Source of the DNA: DATCIH01 sp036507955
Lineage (GTDB): Bacteria; Bacillota; Clostridia; Clostridiales; Clostridiaceae
Length of the DNA: 64,000 nucleotides
Assembly (NCBI GenBank): GCA_036507955.1
Contig: DATCIH010000078.1
Span: 45,334-109,333 of the forward strand
Reading direction: 5' to 3'
In this document: positions 35,997 through 44,088 of the stretch, piece after piece
How the letters are laid out: each line of letters opens with the position of its first letter
Numbering within the stretch: position 1 is the first letter of the stretch
The notes under the pieces: model-generated
What the model was told of the DNA's origin: nothing
Databases searched by the model: none
The model's input: the letters and a program-made list of their open reading frames with translations, nothing else
Program-made: the position numbers and the translations under genes

Positions 35997-37988
35997 CTAT
36001 TTCTTTATTTTCTTCTTCAGCTTAAATATCATATCCCTTAGCTGAGCTGCTCTTTCAAATTGTAAGTCCTTTGATGCTTGAACCATTTCCTTAGTATACT
36101 TTTCCATCAATTTATTTATAGTTTCATTATCAGCTTCTAAGGCTTCCTCTAAACTACCATAGGTAGCCATTTCTTCCCCAACTGCTTCATTACTTGAAAT
36201 CTCTAAAATATTTCTTACCTCTTTAATTATTGTAGTAGGGGTTATTCCATTTTTTTCATTGTATTCAGTTTGAATTTCTCTTCTCCTATAGGTTTCCTTA
36301 ATGGCTTTATCCATAGAATTAGTAATTCTATCTGCATACATTATAACTTTACTTTCAGAATTTCTGGCAGCCCTACCAATGGTTTGTATTAAGGAGGTTT
36401 CAGACCTTAAAAAGCCTTCTTTATCAGCATCTAAAATAGCAACTAACGCTACCTCAGGAATATCAAGACCTTCCCTAAGTAAATTGATTCCTACTAAGAC
36501 ATCAATCTCACCTTTTCTTAGATCTCTTATAATCTTCATTCTTTCCATAGTATCAATATCTGAATGCAAATAGTTTATTTTAAGACCCATTTCTTTAAAA
36601 TATTTTGTAAGATCCTCTGCCATCCTTTTTGTGAGCGTTGTTACTAATATTCTAAAGCCCTTTTCTATGGTTTCATTAATACTAGCATACAAATCATCAA
36701 TCTGACCTTTTATTGGTTTTACAATTATCTCTGGATCAATAAGTCCTGTAGGTCTTATTATCTGTTCTACAGTATTTTTTGAATTTTCAAGTTCAAATTT
36801 AGCTGGCGTTGCACTTACAAAAACCACGTTATCCATCTTAGTTACAAACTCTTGAAATTTCAAAGGCCGATTATCAAAGGCACTTGGCAGTCTAAACCCA
36901 TAATTAATAAGGGTTTCTTTCCTGGAACGATCTCCCGCATACATAGCTCTAACCTGAGGCAAGGTTACATGACTTTCATCAATAAACAATATATAATCTT
37001 TTGGAAAATAATCTAAAAGCGTTTGAGGAGGAGTTCCTGGATCTCTACCATCTAAAATTCTTGAATAGTTTTCTATTCCACTGCAATAGCCAACTTCCCT
37101 AATCATTTCAATATCATAATTTGTTCTTTGTCTTATTCTTTGAGCTTCTAAGAGTTTATCCTGAGAAGTTAGTTCTATAAGCCTTTCTTCTAGCTCTTCC
37201 TCAATTTTTTTGATTGATAAATCTACTTTTTCTCTAGAGGTTGCAAAATGGGATGCTGGGAATATAGCTACATGCTTTAAATTATTTAATATTTCTCCTG
37301 TTAATATATCAAATTCTCTTATTCTCTCTATTTCATCTCCAAAGAATTCAATTCTAACAGCCCTATTGTTTGTAGCTGCAGGGACGATATCTAGAGTATC
37401 CCCCCTAACTCTAAAGGTACCTCTTGAAAAATCTATTTCATTTCTTTCATATTGTATATCCACAAGTTTTCTAATTACTTCATCTCTACTTTTCTCCATA
37501 CCTTCTCTTAAGGATATAGTAAGTTTCTTGTATTCGTCCGGATTACCTAAACCATATATACAAGATACTGAAGCAACAATAATTACATCTCTTCTCTCAA
37601 AAAGAGATGAAGTAGCTGAATGCCTCAGCCTATCAATTTCATCATTAATAGAAGAATCCTTTTCTATATAGGTATCAGTTTGTGGCACGTAAGCCTCTGG
37701 CTGGTAATAATCGTAGTAGGATACAAAATATTCTACTGCACTAGTTGGAAAAAAGTCTCTAAACTCAGAACAAAGTTGAGCAGCTAAAGTCTTATTATGA
37801 GCTAATACTAACGCTGGCCTTTGTACTTCTTCAATTATATTAGCCATGGTAAAGGTTTTACCTGAGCCAGTAACTCCTAAGAGAGTCTGATATCTTATAT
37901 TTTCTTCTAAACCCTTCACTATTCCTTTTATAGCCTCTGGCTGATCACCAGTTGGCTTGAATTTCGAATTAATTTTAAAATTACCCAT
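35997..37988 (-). CDS. uvrB: Excinuclease ABC subunit B
   Basis: A 663-residue helicase-like protein that receives damaged DNA from UvrA and recruits UvrC. Walker A GVTGSGKT lies at 38-45, the beta-hairpin YYDYYQPEAYVPQTD near 95, and a C-terminal UVR motif (KEMVQASKDLQFERAAQLRD). It is first in the uvrB-uvrA operon. A promoter and LexA box lie just upstream. Confidence 0.97.
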   Translation of the reverse strand: MGNFKINSKFKPTGDQPEAIKGIVKGLEENIRYQTLLGVTGSGKTFTMANIIEEVQRPALVLAHNKTLAAQLCSEFRDFFPTSAVEYFVSYYDYYQPEAYVPQTDTYIEKDSSINDEIDRLRHSATSSLFERRDVIIVASVSCIYGLGNPDEYKKLTISLREGMEKSRDEVIRKLVDIQYERNEIDFSRGTFRVRGDTLDIVPAATNNRAVRIEFFGDEIERIREFDILTGEILNNLKHVAIFPASHFATSREKVDLSIKKIEEELEERLIELTSQDKLLEAQRIRQRTNYDIEMIREVGYCSGIENYSRILDGRDPGTPPQTLLDYFPKDYILFIDESHVTLPQVRAMYAGDRSRKETLINYGFRLPSAFDNRPLKFQEFVTKMDNVVFVSATPAKFELENSKNTVEQIIRPTGLIDPEIIVKPIKGQIDDLYASINETIEKGFRILVTTLTKRMAEDLTKYFKEMGLKINYLHSDIDTMERMKIIRDLRKGEIDVLVGINLLREGLDIPEVALVAILDADKEGFLRSETSLIQTIGRAARNSESKVIMYADRITNSMDKAIKETYRRREIQTEYNEKNGITPTTIIKEVRNILEISSNEAVGEEMATYGSLEEALEADNETINKLMEKYTKEMVQASKDLQFERAAQLRDMIFKLKKKIKK

Positions 37989-38000
37989 ATGTACACCGCC

Positions 38001-38052
38001 TGAACACTAGTTCGTATATTTGTATTTTAATCTCTATATATATTATTGTCAA
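38001..38052 (-). promoter_or_regulatory. SOS promoter of uvrB-uvrA with LexA box
   Basis: On the minus strand: TTGACA (38052-38047), 17 bases, TAAAAT (38029-38024). Ten bases after it comes CGAACTAGTGTTCA (38014-38001), which matches the Gram-positive LexA box CGAACNNNNGTTCG except for the last base. The box would cover the transcription start, a repressing position. DNA damage should therefore induce the operon. Confidence 0.85.
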
Positions 38053-38062
38053 TAAGTTTTTA

Positions 38063-38088
38063 AGGGACATCACCTTAGGTGTGTCCCT
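38063..38088. repeat. Short palindromic repeat, minimal form
   Basis: AGGGACA (38063-38069) pairs with TGTCCCT (38082-38088), and ACCT pairs with AGGT inside. The arms are those of the 47938 element. It lies just upstream of the uvrB -35 box, between uvrB and the end of the PDZ gene. Confidence 0.6.
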
Positions 38089-38113
38089 ATCCTTTTAACG
38101 CATCACCTTTAGG

Positions 38114-38155
38114 TGGCGCCTTTAAAAAAAGGCGTGGCGCCTTTAAAAAAAGGCG
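38114..38155. repeat. Tandem pair of 21-base palindromic units
   Basis: Two identical 21-base units (38114-38134, 38135-38155), each beginning TGGCGCC and ending AAAGGCG. Each unit can fold on itself through CGCCTTT/AAAGGCG. They sit inside the cluster of palindromes after the PDZ gene. Confidence 0.7.
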
Positions 38156-38170
38156 ATCCCTTTCCTTATA

Positions 38171-38197
38171 GTACATCACCTTGTAAAGTGTGTCCCT
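38171..38197. repeat. Degenerate short palindromic repeat
   Basis: A right arm GTGTGTCCCT (38188-38197) like that of the unit at 38063, with a left arm worn to GTACATCACC. It is nine bases before the stop of the PDZ-protein gene. Confidence 0.45.
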
Positions 38198-38206
38198 TTA
38201 AATCAA

Positions 38207-39535
38207 CTAAATGTCATCATCCTTATTATCCTTTTTAAACTTATCTAAAAAGTCACTAAACTTAGTATCAGAAAATTTTATAATAGTAGTATCCTTTGGT
38301 ATTCCTTTAGGTACAAAAACAATGCCTAACCTCTTAAATTTATTCATTTTATTGTAACTTACATCTTTTAAATTACCATTTGCTTCTTTTATTTTGAACC
38401 AAATAAAGTTTACACCTTCCATGAGGATTTTTAGTATTTCCTCTTCATCTACTATCTTTTGATTGTTTATCTCTATAAGCTTATCCCCACTTTTTATCCC
38501 CATTTCATGAGCTGGTGAATTTACAGATACATCAAGCACCATAATGCCGTCCTCACCGCTAACGTATTTAGGATTACCATTTATTTCAAAATGTCTTTGA
38601 GCATATAATAAAGCTTCATGGGCTAAAGGCATAAATATTACTGCGAATATTGAACCTGCATAGCCTAATCTTGCAAGTTGAGCAACCAAGGTTAGAAGCA
38701 CTCCATAAAGTGCTATTATAATCCCTGAGGTTAAGGTTTTTTTCTTTTTTTCCATTGTAAAGGTTATATTTGAATAACCTAAAACTCCATAAAAAGGAAC
38801 TAACCCTACTCCAGCAGCGATCAGCATTTTTAATGGTATGTTTGTTTTTAGTAGTGGCCACCAAAGTGGCATATCCTGCCCTGAACCTGAAATTGCATTA
38901 TTTGATTTCAATAATAATAATACTGCAATAGGTAGTACCCAATACCTTTGGAAGGCAAAGCCCCCTATTATTTTCTCATCCCTATTAGTAAAAACAGGAA
39001 GCGCTCCCCTATCACCATCTATTATAACTAAAAAACCTTCCACCAAATGTATTATTCCTATAAGCGTAACTAAAGAAACAATATCTATCTTCAAAAAATC
39101 AATACCTGTAAGATTAATATTATTACCTAGAATACTTATTTGTTTTAATCCTGAAAAGCTTATAGCTGATAACGCTATACTAAATAGGCCTAAAATAGCA
39201 CCTGAATAGGAGAAACATATAAATCTTGGTCTCCAAAACATCAATACTATAGATAGCACAAATATTAAAGAGATAGCTGACTCCTCAAGAAAAATAACAC
39301 CTAAATAAGATAAGATTAAACTACATATCGTTCCTGCTATTATTCCAATAACGATCTGAGATATAGTAAGTTCAAGTGCTGTATTTTGGCTTTCCCCCAT
39401 TATCAATTTTTGCATATCAGAAGTTTTTTTATTTTGCCTGAATAGCATTATGGATACCAATATAAGCATAATTACTAAATATGGCTGTAATAAAGCATCT
39501 GCCACAGATCTGACTGTATAAATGGCAATATTCAT
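38207..39535 (-). CDS. Polytopic membrane protein with C-terminal PDZ domain
   Basis: A 442-residue protein. About eight membrane helices cover residues 10-320, followed by a PDZ domain (about 335-405) with the carboxylate-binding region VLDVSVNSPAHEMGIKSGDKL. I chose ATG 39535, because the in-frame TTG at 39556 forms part of the GAGAGGAG ribosome site. The layout resembles MinJ of B. subtilis, which bridges DivIVA and MinD, but sequence evidence for that is weak. It follows ctpA with 24 bases between them. Confidence 0.75.
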   Translation of the reverse strand: MNIAIYTVRSVADALLQPYLVIMLILVSIMLFRQNKKTSDMQKLIMGESQNTALELTISQIVIGIIAGTICSLILSYLGVIFLEESAISLIFVLSIVLMFWRPRFICFSYSGAILGLFSIALSAISFSGLKQISILGNNINLTGIDFLKIDIVSLVTLIGIIHLVEGFLVIIDGDRGALPVFTNRDEKIIGGFAFQRYWVLPIAVLLLLKSNNAISGSGQDMPLWWPLLKTNIPLKMLIAAGVGLVPFYGVLGYSNITFTMEKKKKTLTSGIIIALYGVLLTLVAQLARLGYAGSIFAVIFMPLAHEALLYAQRHFEINGNPKYVSGEDGIMVLDVSVNSPAHEMGIKSGDKLIEINNQKIVDEEEILKILMEGVNFIWFKIKEANGNLKDVSYNKMNKFKRLGIVFVPKGIPKDTTIIKFSDTKFSDFLDKFKKDNKDDDI

Positions 39536-39559
39536 GTGAGTGTTTTCTCCTCTCAATTA

Positions 39560-40768
39560 TCACTTAATCTTAGATTTTATAACCTCTAATGCTTTATTAA
39601 GCTGTGGATCATTTTTCTCCGCGTAAGGTAATAGCTTTAAACTGGCCGGATATTCCACTGCAATATCCGGAACTATTCCAATCCCATGGATATTATAGCC
39701 CTTGGGACTATAATATTTGGCAATTGTAACCTTTAAGGCGCTCCCATCAGAAAACCCTTCTAAATATGAGTCAAGTATACTTTGCACAATACCCTTTCCG
39801 AAAGTTTTCTCACCAACTAAAGTACCAGCCTTATAATCCTTTATTGCTCCGGAGAACACCTCCGAGGCACTTGCAGAACCTGCATTTGTTAATACTACTA
39901 AAGGAAGTCCTATAGCAGTCCCTCCAACGGAATTATATTTAGTCTCCTTGTTATTCTTATCCTTCATAGAAACTATCAGCTTACCCTTTGGTATAAAATT
40001 AGATGTTATGTATACACATTGGTCCAAAAATCCACCTGGGTTTCCTCGAACGTCTAAAATTAGACCTTTAATGTTTTGTTTCTGAAGGTCTTTAAGTTTC
40101 TCGTTAAATCTTATCGATGAGTCTGTATCAAACTCAGGAAATTTCAAATAACCAATATCTGATTCCAATACCTCAGTCGTTATTGGATTTGTTATAATCT
40201 TAGTTCTCACAATTTTAACGTCTAAGGTAATATCCCCTCTTTTAAGTGTTAAAACAACTGAGGTATTTTCTAATCCACGAATCATATTTGCAGCCGTAGT
40301 AAAAGTTACCTCCTTACCATCAACCTTTAATATAGTGTCCCCTTGGAGTATACCTGCTTTTTGAGCTGGACTTCCATCTATAGTTCCTGCCACAATTACA
40401 GCATCTACCTTTTGGTCAATCTGAAGTCCTATTCCTACAAAACTTCCACTTTCCTGCTCCTTATAGCTCTTATATTCAGTTTTATCCATATATACAGAAT
40501 AAGGATCCTTTAATACAGCTACCTCTGCTTTAGCAGCAGCTTCATCAATGGCTGTAATATCTATTTTCCCCATATAATATTTTTCGATTGAATGTCTTAC
40601 CGTTAATGTCTTACTTAATTTACTTATAGTATTTGTTGTATCTATTCTTCCATTTAAAATCAAAATAGTTGCTACAATACCTAAAATGAATGCTATTAAA
40701 TTTGTTCCTATCATTAGTTTTAAGGACTTTCCTTCAACTTTTCCATTTTTCTTAAATATAGTACCCAT
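39560..40768 (-). CDS. ctpA: C-terminal processing peptidase, S41 family (CtpA-like)
   Basis: A 402-residue secreted or membrane-anchored serine protease. One N-terminal helix (about 21-41), a PDZ domain (about 90-180), and the S41 catalytic domain with the serine in GSASASEVFSGA and the lysine in GEKTFGKG. A short C-terminal region follows. In clostridia this gene follows ftsEX, and the proteins may act together on wall hydrolases or signalling proteases. ATG 40768 follows AAAGGATG. Confidence 0.92.
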   Translation of the reverse strand: MGTIFKKNGKVEGKSLKLMIGTNLIAFILGIVATILILNGRIDTTNTISKLSKTLTVRHSIEKYYMGKIDITAIDEAAAKAEVAVLKDPYSVYMDKTEYKSYKEQESGSFVGIGLQIDQKVDAVIVAGTIDGSPAQKAGILQGDTILKVDGKEVTFTTAANMIRGLENTSVVLTLKRGDITLDVKIVRTKIITNPITTEVLESDIGYLKFPEFDTDSSIRFNEKLKDLQKQNIKGLILDVRGNPGGFLDQCVYITSNFIPKGKLIVSMKDKNNKETKYNSVGGTAIGLPLVVLTNAGSASASEVFSGAIKDYKAGTLVGEKTFGKGIVQSILDSYLEGFSDGSALKVTIAKYYSPKGYNIHGIGIVPDIAVEYPASLKLLPYAEKNDPQLNKALEVIKSKIK

Positions 40769-40793
40769 AAGTACACATCCTTTCCTTTATAAA

Positions 40794-41675
40794 CTATACA
40801 ACTAGAAACTTCCTTATAGCAAAGGCACTGCCAATGGCTCCAATAACCACACCACAAGCTAAAAATATCCATACTAGATAAGTAAAAATGAAACTAGCTG
40901 GAATCATTGTTAATATGTCTCCAACCACCTTATTTACAACAAAACCATAGGTATAAAATAGTACTATTGTAGAAATTAAAGATCCTACTATCCCAATTAT
41001 CATTCCTTCAATAATGAAGGGCCAACGGATAAACCAGTCTGTTGCTCCTATGAATTTCATTATGCTTATTTCTCTTCTTCTAGAATAGACGGTTATTTTT
41101 ATTGTATTGCTAATTAGAAATAAAGCTACCCCACCTAAAATAATAAATACTACTGCACCTATCCATTTTATTCCATTAGTTATTGTCACTATCTTTTCTA
41201 TAAAATCCTTTTTATTTTCAATAGTGTCAATACCTGGCATACCTGTAACTTGACTAATTAGAGCGGATATTTGTTCAGGCTTCTTCATTGTAACAACAAA
41301 GGAAGTCGGAAGTATATCAGAACTAATACCACTAATTAATCCAGGATTATCTTTACCAATTATATTTTTGAACCTTTCCATAGCATCGCTCTTACTTTGA
41401 AAGATCATTTTAAGAACATCTTTATTGCTATTTATTTTAGCTTCTAAATCGCTTCTTTGAATATCTGTTATGTCATCCTTAAGAAATATTTCCACCTGAA
41501 CTTTAGATTCTACATTTTTTATAGCAGTTGAGACATTTACCCCAGTAAGGACAAATATGCCAAATATAAAAAGGGCTGCTGCAACTGTGAACATAGACGC
41601 TAAACTTAAAGTTCTATTTCTTCCTATACTCTTAAATGAATCCGAAAGAAAGTACTTACCTGTGCTAATCTTCAT
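40794..41675 (-). CDS. ftsX: Cell-division ABC transporter permease FtsX
   Basis: A 293-residue permease with four helices: one near 20-42, then an outer loop of about 125 residues, then three near 165-290. The outer loop interacts with wall hydrolases in related bacteria. I chose ATG 41675, which overlaps the ftsE end by 11 bases and follows AAGGGGG; upstream in-frame codons lie inside ftsE. It works with FtsE to activate peptidoglycan hydrolases. Confidence 0.95.
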   Translation of the reverse strand: MKISTGKYFLSDSFKSIGRNRTLSLASMFTVAAALFIFGIFVLTGVNVSTAIKNVESKVQVEIFLKDDITDIQRSDLEAKINSNKDVLKMIFQSKSDAMERFKNIIGKDNPGLISGISSDILPTSFVVTMKKPEQISALISQVTGMPGIDTIENKKDFIEKIVTITNGIKWIGAVVFIILGGVALFLISNTIKITVYSRRREISIMKFIGATDWFIRWPFIIEGMIIGIVGSLISTIVLFYTYGFVVNKVVGDILTMIPASFIFTYLVWIFLACGVVIGAIGSAFAIRKFLVV

Positions 41676-42351
41676 AACCGTAAGCCCCCTTTTCCTCATC
41701 TCTTAATATTATACCCTTATCTATTGCAATAACCCTTTTTTTCATAGCATCTACAATATCCTTAGCATGAGTTGCCATAAGTATTGTTGTCCCTCCATGA
41801 TTTATATCCTTTAATATACCTACGATTTCTCTAGAAGTTTCTGGATCAAGATTACCCGTGGGCTCGTCAGCTATTAATATAGAGGGATTGTTAACTATTG
41901 CTCTTGCTAAAGAAACCCTCTGCTGCTCTCCTCCAGATAATTCATGGGGGTAATTTTTATATTTATTTGATAATCCAACCAAAGACAATACCATTGGTAC
42001 CTTTTTTCTTATATCTTTATAATTTGCTTCAATAACTCTCATGGCAAAGGCGATATTTTCATAGACTGTGAGTGTTGGTATAAGTCTAAAATCCTGAAAT
42101 ACCATCCCTATTTTCCTTCTATAATAAGGTACCTCTTTCCTTTTAATTTTTCCTAACTCTTTTTCATTCATATATATTTTACCGTTGGTAGGTTCAAATT
42201 CCTTAAGAATGAGCTTTATAAAGGTAGATTTGCCTGCTCCGCTTGGCCCCACAAGAAAAAGGAATTCTCCTCGGTCAATTTTTACATTTATATTTGATAA
42301 CGCAATTACGTTCTTATTATATATTTTAGTTACATCTTTAAATTCTATCAC
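41665..42351 (-). CDS. ftsE: Cell-division ATP-binding protein FtsE
   Basis: A 228-residue ABC ATPase. Walker A GPSGAGKST, signature LSGGEQQRVSLA, Walker B ILIADEP. I chose GTG 42351, ten bases after GGGAGG; the ATG at 42369 lies upstream of that ribosome site, and starting at GTG gives the family's usual MIEFKDV beginning. First gene of the ftsE-ftsX-ctpA-PDZ run. Confidence 0.95.
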   Translation of the reverse strand: MIEFKDVTKIYNKNVIALSNINVKIDRGEFLFLVGPSGAGKSTFIKLILKEFEPTNGKIYMNEKELGKIKRKEVPYYRRKIGMVFQDFRLIPTLTVYENIAFAMRVIEANYKDIRKKVPMVLSLVGLSNKYKNYPHELSGGEQQRVSLARAIVNNPSILIADEPTGNLDPETSREIVGILKDINHGGTTILMATHAKDIVDAMKKRVIAIDKGIILRDEEKGAYGYED

Positions 42352-42435
42352 TTTAATATATCCTCCCATAGTTTTAATATATGGTTATTATAGCATACAT
42401 TACTTTAGTAATTAGTTAATATTGAATGTACTGCC

Positions 42436-43290
42436 TTAATCCTCCTCATTAATTTCTTTAAACCCTCGGCCTAAAACCTCATGAGCTTCACTAACAGTTA
42501 TGAATGCTTCTTTATCTATATCCTTAATGAAATTTTTGAGTTTAATAAACTCTTTTCTGTTTAAAACTATGTAAATAGTATTATATTCCGTACCACTATA
42601 GCCGCCTCTACTAATTAATTCAGTGCAGCTTCTGTCTAAAACCTTAAATATATACTCTTTAATCAAATCACTTTTTCTACTTATTACTATAACCTGTTTG
42701 CAAACATTTAACCCTGCAATAACATTATCTATTACAAACCCATTTAAAATAACACATAAAAGGGAAAACAGTCCTTTATCAGCACCAAACACAGCTGCAG
42801 AAAAGATAGTAATGATGAAATCAACTGCGAGTAAACATTTACCTATACCTATTGGTAAAATCTTATTAGTCATTTTTGCTAATATATCTGTTCCTCCAGT
42901 AGAAGCATTTCTATTAAAAACAAGCCCCATACCAATGCCAGACAATAGTGTACCAAAAAAACATGCTAAAAGTAAATTATGGGTTATAACATATTTTTCA
43001 GACATAAATTTATCCAATATCCAAATAGATCCGGATAGTCCAATACTAGCATAAATTGTTTTTGCTCCAAATCTGCTTCCTATGGCTAAAAATGCAACAA
43101 TAAATAATACAATATTCATAAACAACATCATCATTCCAATAGGTAATTGGGGGAAGATACCGTTCATTATTATTGCAATACCGCTGACCCCTCCAGGTGC
43201 TAATTGATTAGGTGCCATAAATAATTCTACAGATAAAGCCACTAACATAAATCCAATGGTAATAAAAAGATATTCTTTAAATTTTTTCAA
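42436..43290 (-). CDS. YitT-family membrane protein
   Basis: A 284-residue protein with five or six helices (DUF161, about 1-195) and a C-terminal cytoplasmic DUF2179 domain. Conserved pieces are ELFMAPNQLAPGGVSGIA near 24 and NRNASTGGTDILAKM near 128. The start is TTG at 43290 after GGAGG. Function is unknown; family members are common in clostridia and bacilli. Confidence 0.88.
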   Translation of the reverse strand: MKKFKEYLFITIGFMLVALSVELFMAPNQLAPGGVSGIAIIMNGIFPQLPIGMMMLFMNIVLFIVAFLAIGSRFGAKTIYASIGLSGSIWILDKFMSEKYVITHNLLLACFFGTLLSGIGMGLVFNRNASTGGTDILAKMTNKILPIGIGKCLLAVDFIITIFSAAVFGADKGLFSLLCVILNGFVIDNVIAGLNVCKQVIVISRKSDLIKEYIFKVLDRSCTELISRGGYSGTEYNTIYIVLNRKEFIKLKNFIKDIDKEAFITVSEAHEVLGRGFKEINEED

Positions 43291-43305
43291 AATAAACCTC
43301 CATAT

Positions 43306-43351
43306 GAAAAAATAAGGGCATAATATGCCAATTTACCGGCAATAAGCCCTT
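43306..43351 (-). terminator. Terminator after mazF
   Basis: On the minus strand, AAGGGC (43351-43346) pairs with GCCCTT (43319-43314), with a further inner stem (TTGCC/GGCA). It is followed by ATTTTTTC (43313-43306). It lies 14 bases after the toxin stop. Confidence 0.7.
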
Positions 43352-43364
43352 ACTAAAATAATTA

Positions 43365-43715
43365 CTATTGCACTCCAATACTAATTAAAAGCGCATCATC
43401 AACCTTTTTCATGTCACTTTCAGTCATATGACCAATTTTATCTTTTAATCTTTTCTTATCTAAGGTTCTTATTTGCTCCAGCAAAACCACCGAATCTTTA
43501 TTTAACCCATACTCCTCAGAAGATATCTCCACATGAGTAGGGAGTTTCGCTTTATTTATCTGGGACGTAATGGCTGCAACGATAATTGTAGGACTATATT
43601 TGTTTCCTACATCATTTTGTACAATAATTACGGGTCTTACTCCACCCTGTTCAGATCCAACTACAGGACTTAAGTCAGCATAGAATATATCTCCTCTTTT
43701 CACTACTGTCATCAT
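43365..43715 (-). CDS. mazF: MazF/PemK-family endoribonuclease toxin
   Basis: A 116-residue toxin that cuts single-stranded mRNA. The family beginning VKRGDIFYADLSPVVGSEQG and the later PVIIVQND and IITSQ-like strands are typical of Gram-positive NdoA/MazF. I chose the first of two ATG codons (43715, 43712), 13 bases after GGAG. Its start lies 41 bases inside the antitoxin gene in another frame, so translation is coupled to it. The position beside alr matches B. subtilis ndoAI-ndoA. Confidence 0.93.
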   Translation of the reverse strand: MMTVVKRGDIFYADLSPVVGSEQGGVRPVIIVQNDVGNKYSPTIIVAAITSQINKAKLPTHVEISSEEYGLNKDSVVLLEQIRTLDKKRLKDKIGHMTESDMKKVDDALLISIGVQ

Positions 43716-43995
43716 TAGGCAAATCACACTCCGAAAGATTCACTTCATATTCTCTAAGTTCTACCAAATCACATGCTAAACCCATCTCGCATATTTCAAG
43801 ATTAAGTTTAGCCATTTCAGCATAACCTTCCTTCATAAGCCTATCCATATTAACTTTTTTCTTCTGCTCTATATATAGTAGTATAGCTTCCCTAATAAAT
43901 TGACTTTTATTTTTAGAATCTTCTTCTAAAGCCTTATTAAATTCTTTATATAGTACTTCAGAGAGGTTAACAACCACTCTCTTTGAATCAGACAT
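43675..43995 (-). CDS. Ribbon-helix-helix antitoxin of MazF (NdoAI/MazE-like)
   Basis: A 106-residue antitoxin. Residues 1-45 form a ribbon-helix-helix DNA-binding domain (KRVVVNLSEVLYKEFNKALE). The rest is acidic and probably wraps the toxin. ATG 43995 follows AGGAGG. It overlaps mazF by 41 bases. The protein likely represses its own promoter at the palindrome described for 44028-44068. Confidence 0.88.
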   Translation of the reverse strand: MSDSKRVVVNLSEVLYKEFNKALEEDSKNKSQFIREAILLYIEQKKKVNMDRLMKEGYAEMAKLNLEICEMGLACDLVELREYEVNLSECDLPNDDSSEKRRYILC

Positions 43996-44027
43996 AAAAA
44001 ATACCTCCTATTTACATAAGTATATCT

Positions 44028-44068
44028 ATGTACCTGTACATTATAAGTTTATCATATTATAATGTCAA
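44028..44068 (-). promoter_or_regulatory. mazEF promoter with palindromic operator
   Basis: On the minus strand: TTGACA (44068-44063), exactly 17 bases, TATAAT (44045-44040). The palindrome ATGTACCTGTACAT (44028-44041; arms ATGTAC/GTACAT) overlaps the end of the -10 box and the transcription start. A longer, weaker inverted repeat TACAT/ATGTA lies next to it. This fits autorepression by the ribbon-helix-helix antitoxin. Confidence 0.75.
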
Positions 44069-44088
44069 AGAAATATTACTTAAAACAC

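Noticed and set aside
38063..38197. CRISPR-like array
   Set aside because: Only palindromes of differing kinds and one tandem pair; no regular unique spacers and no cas genes.
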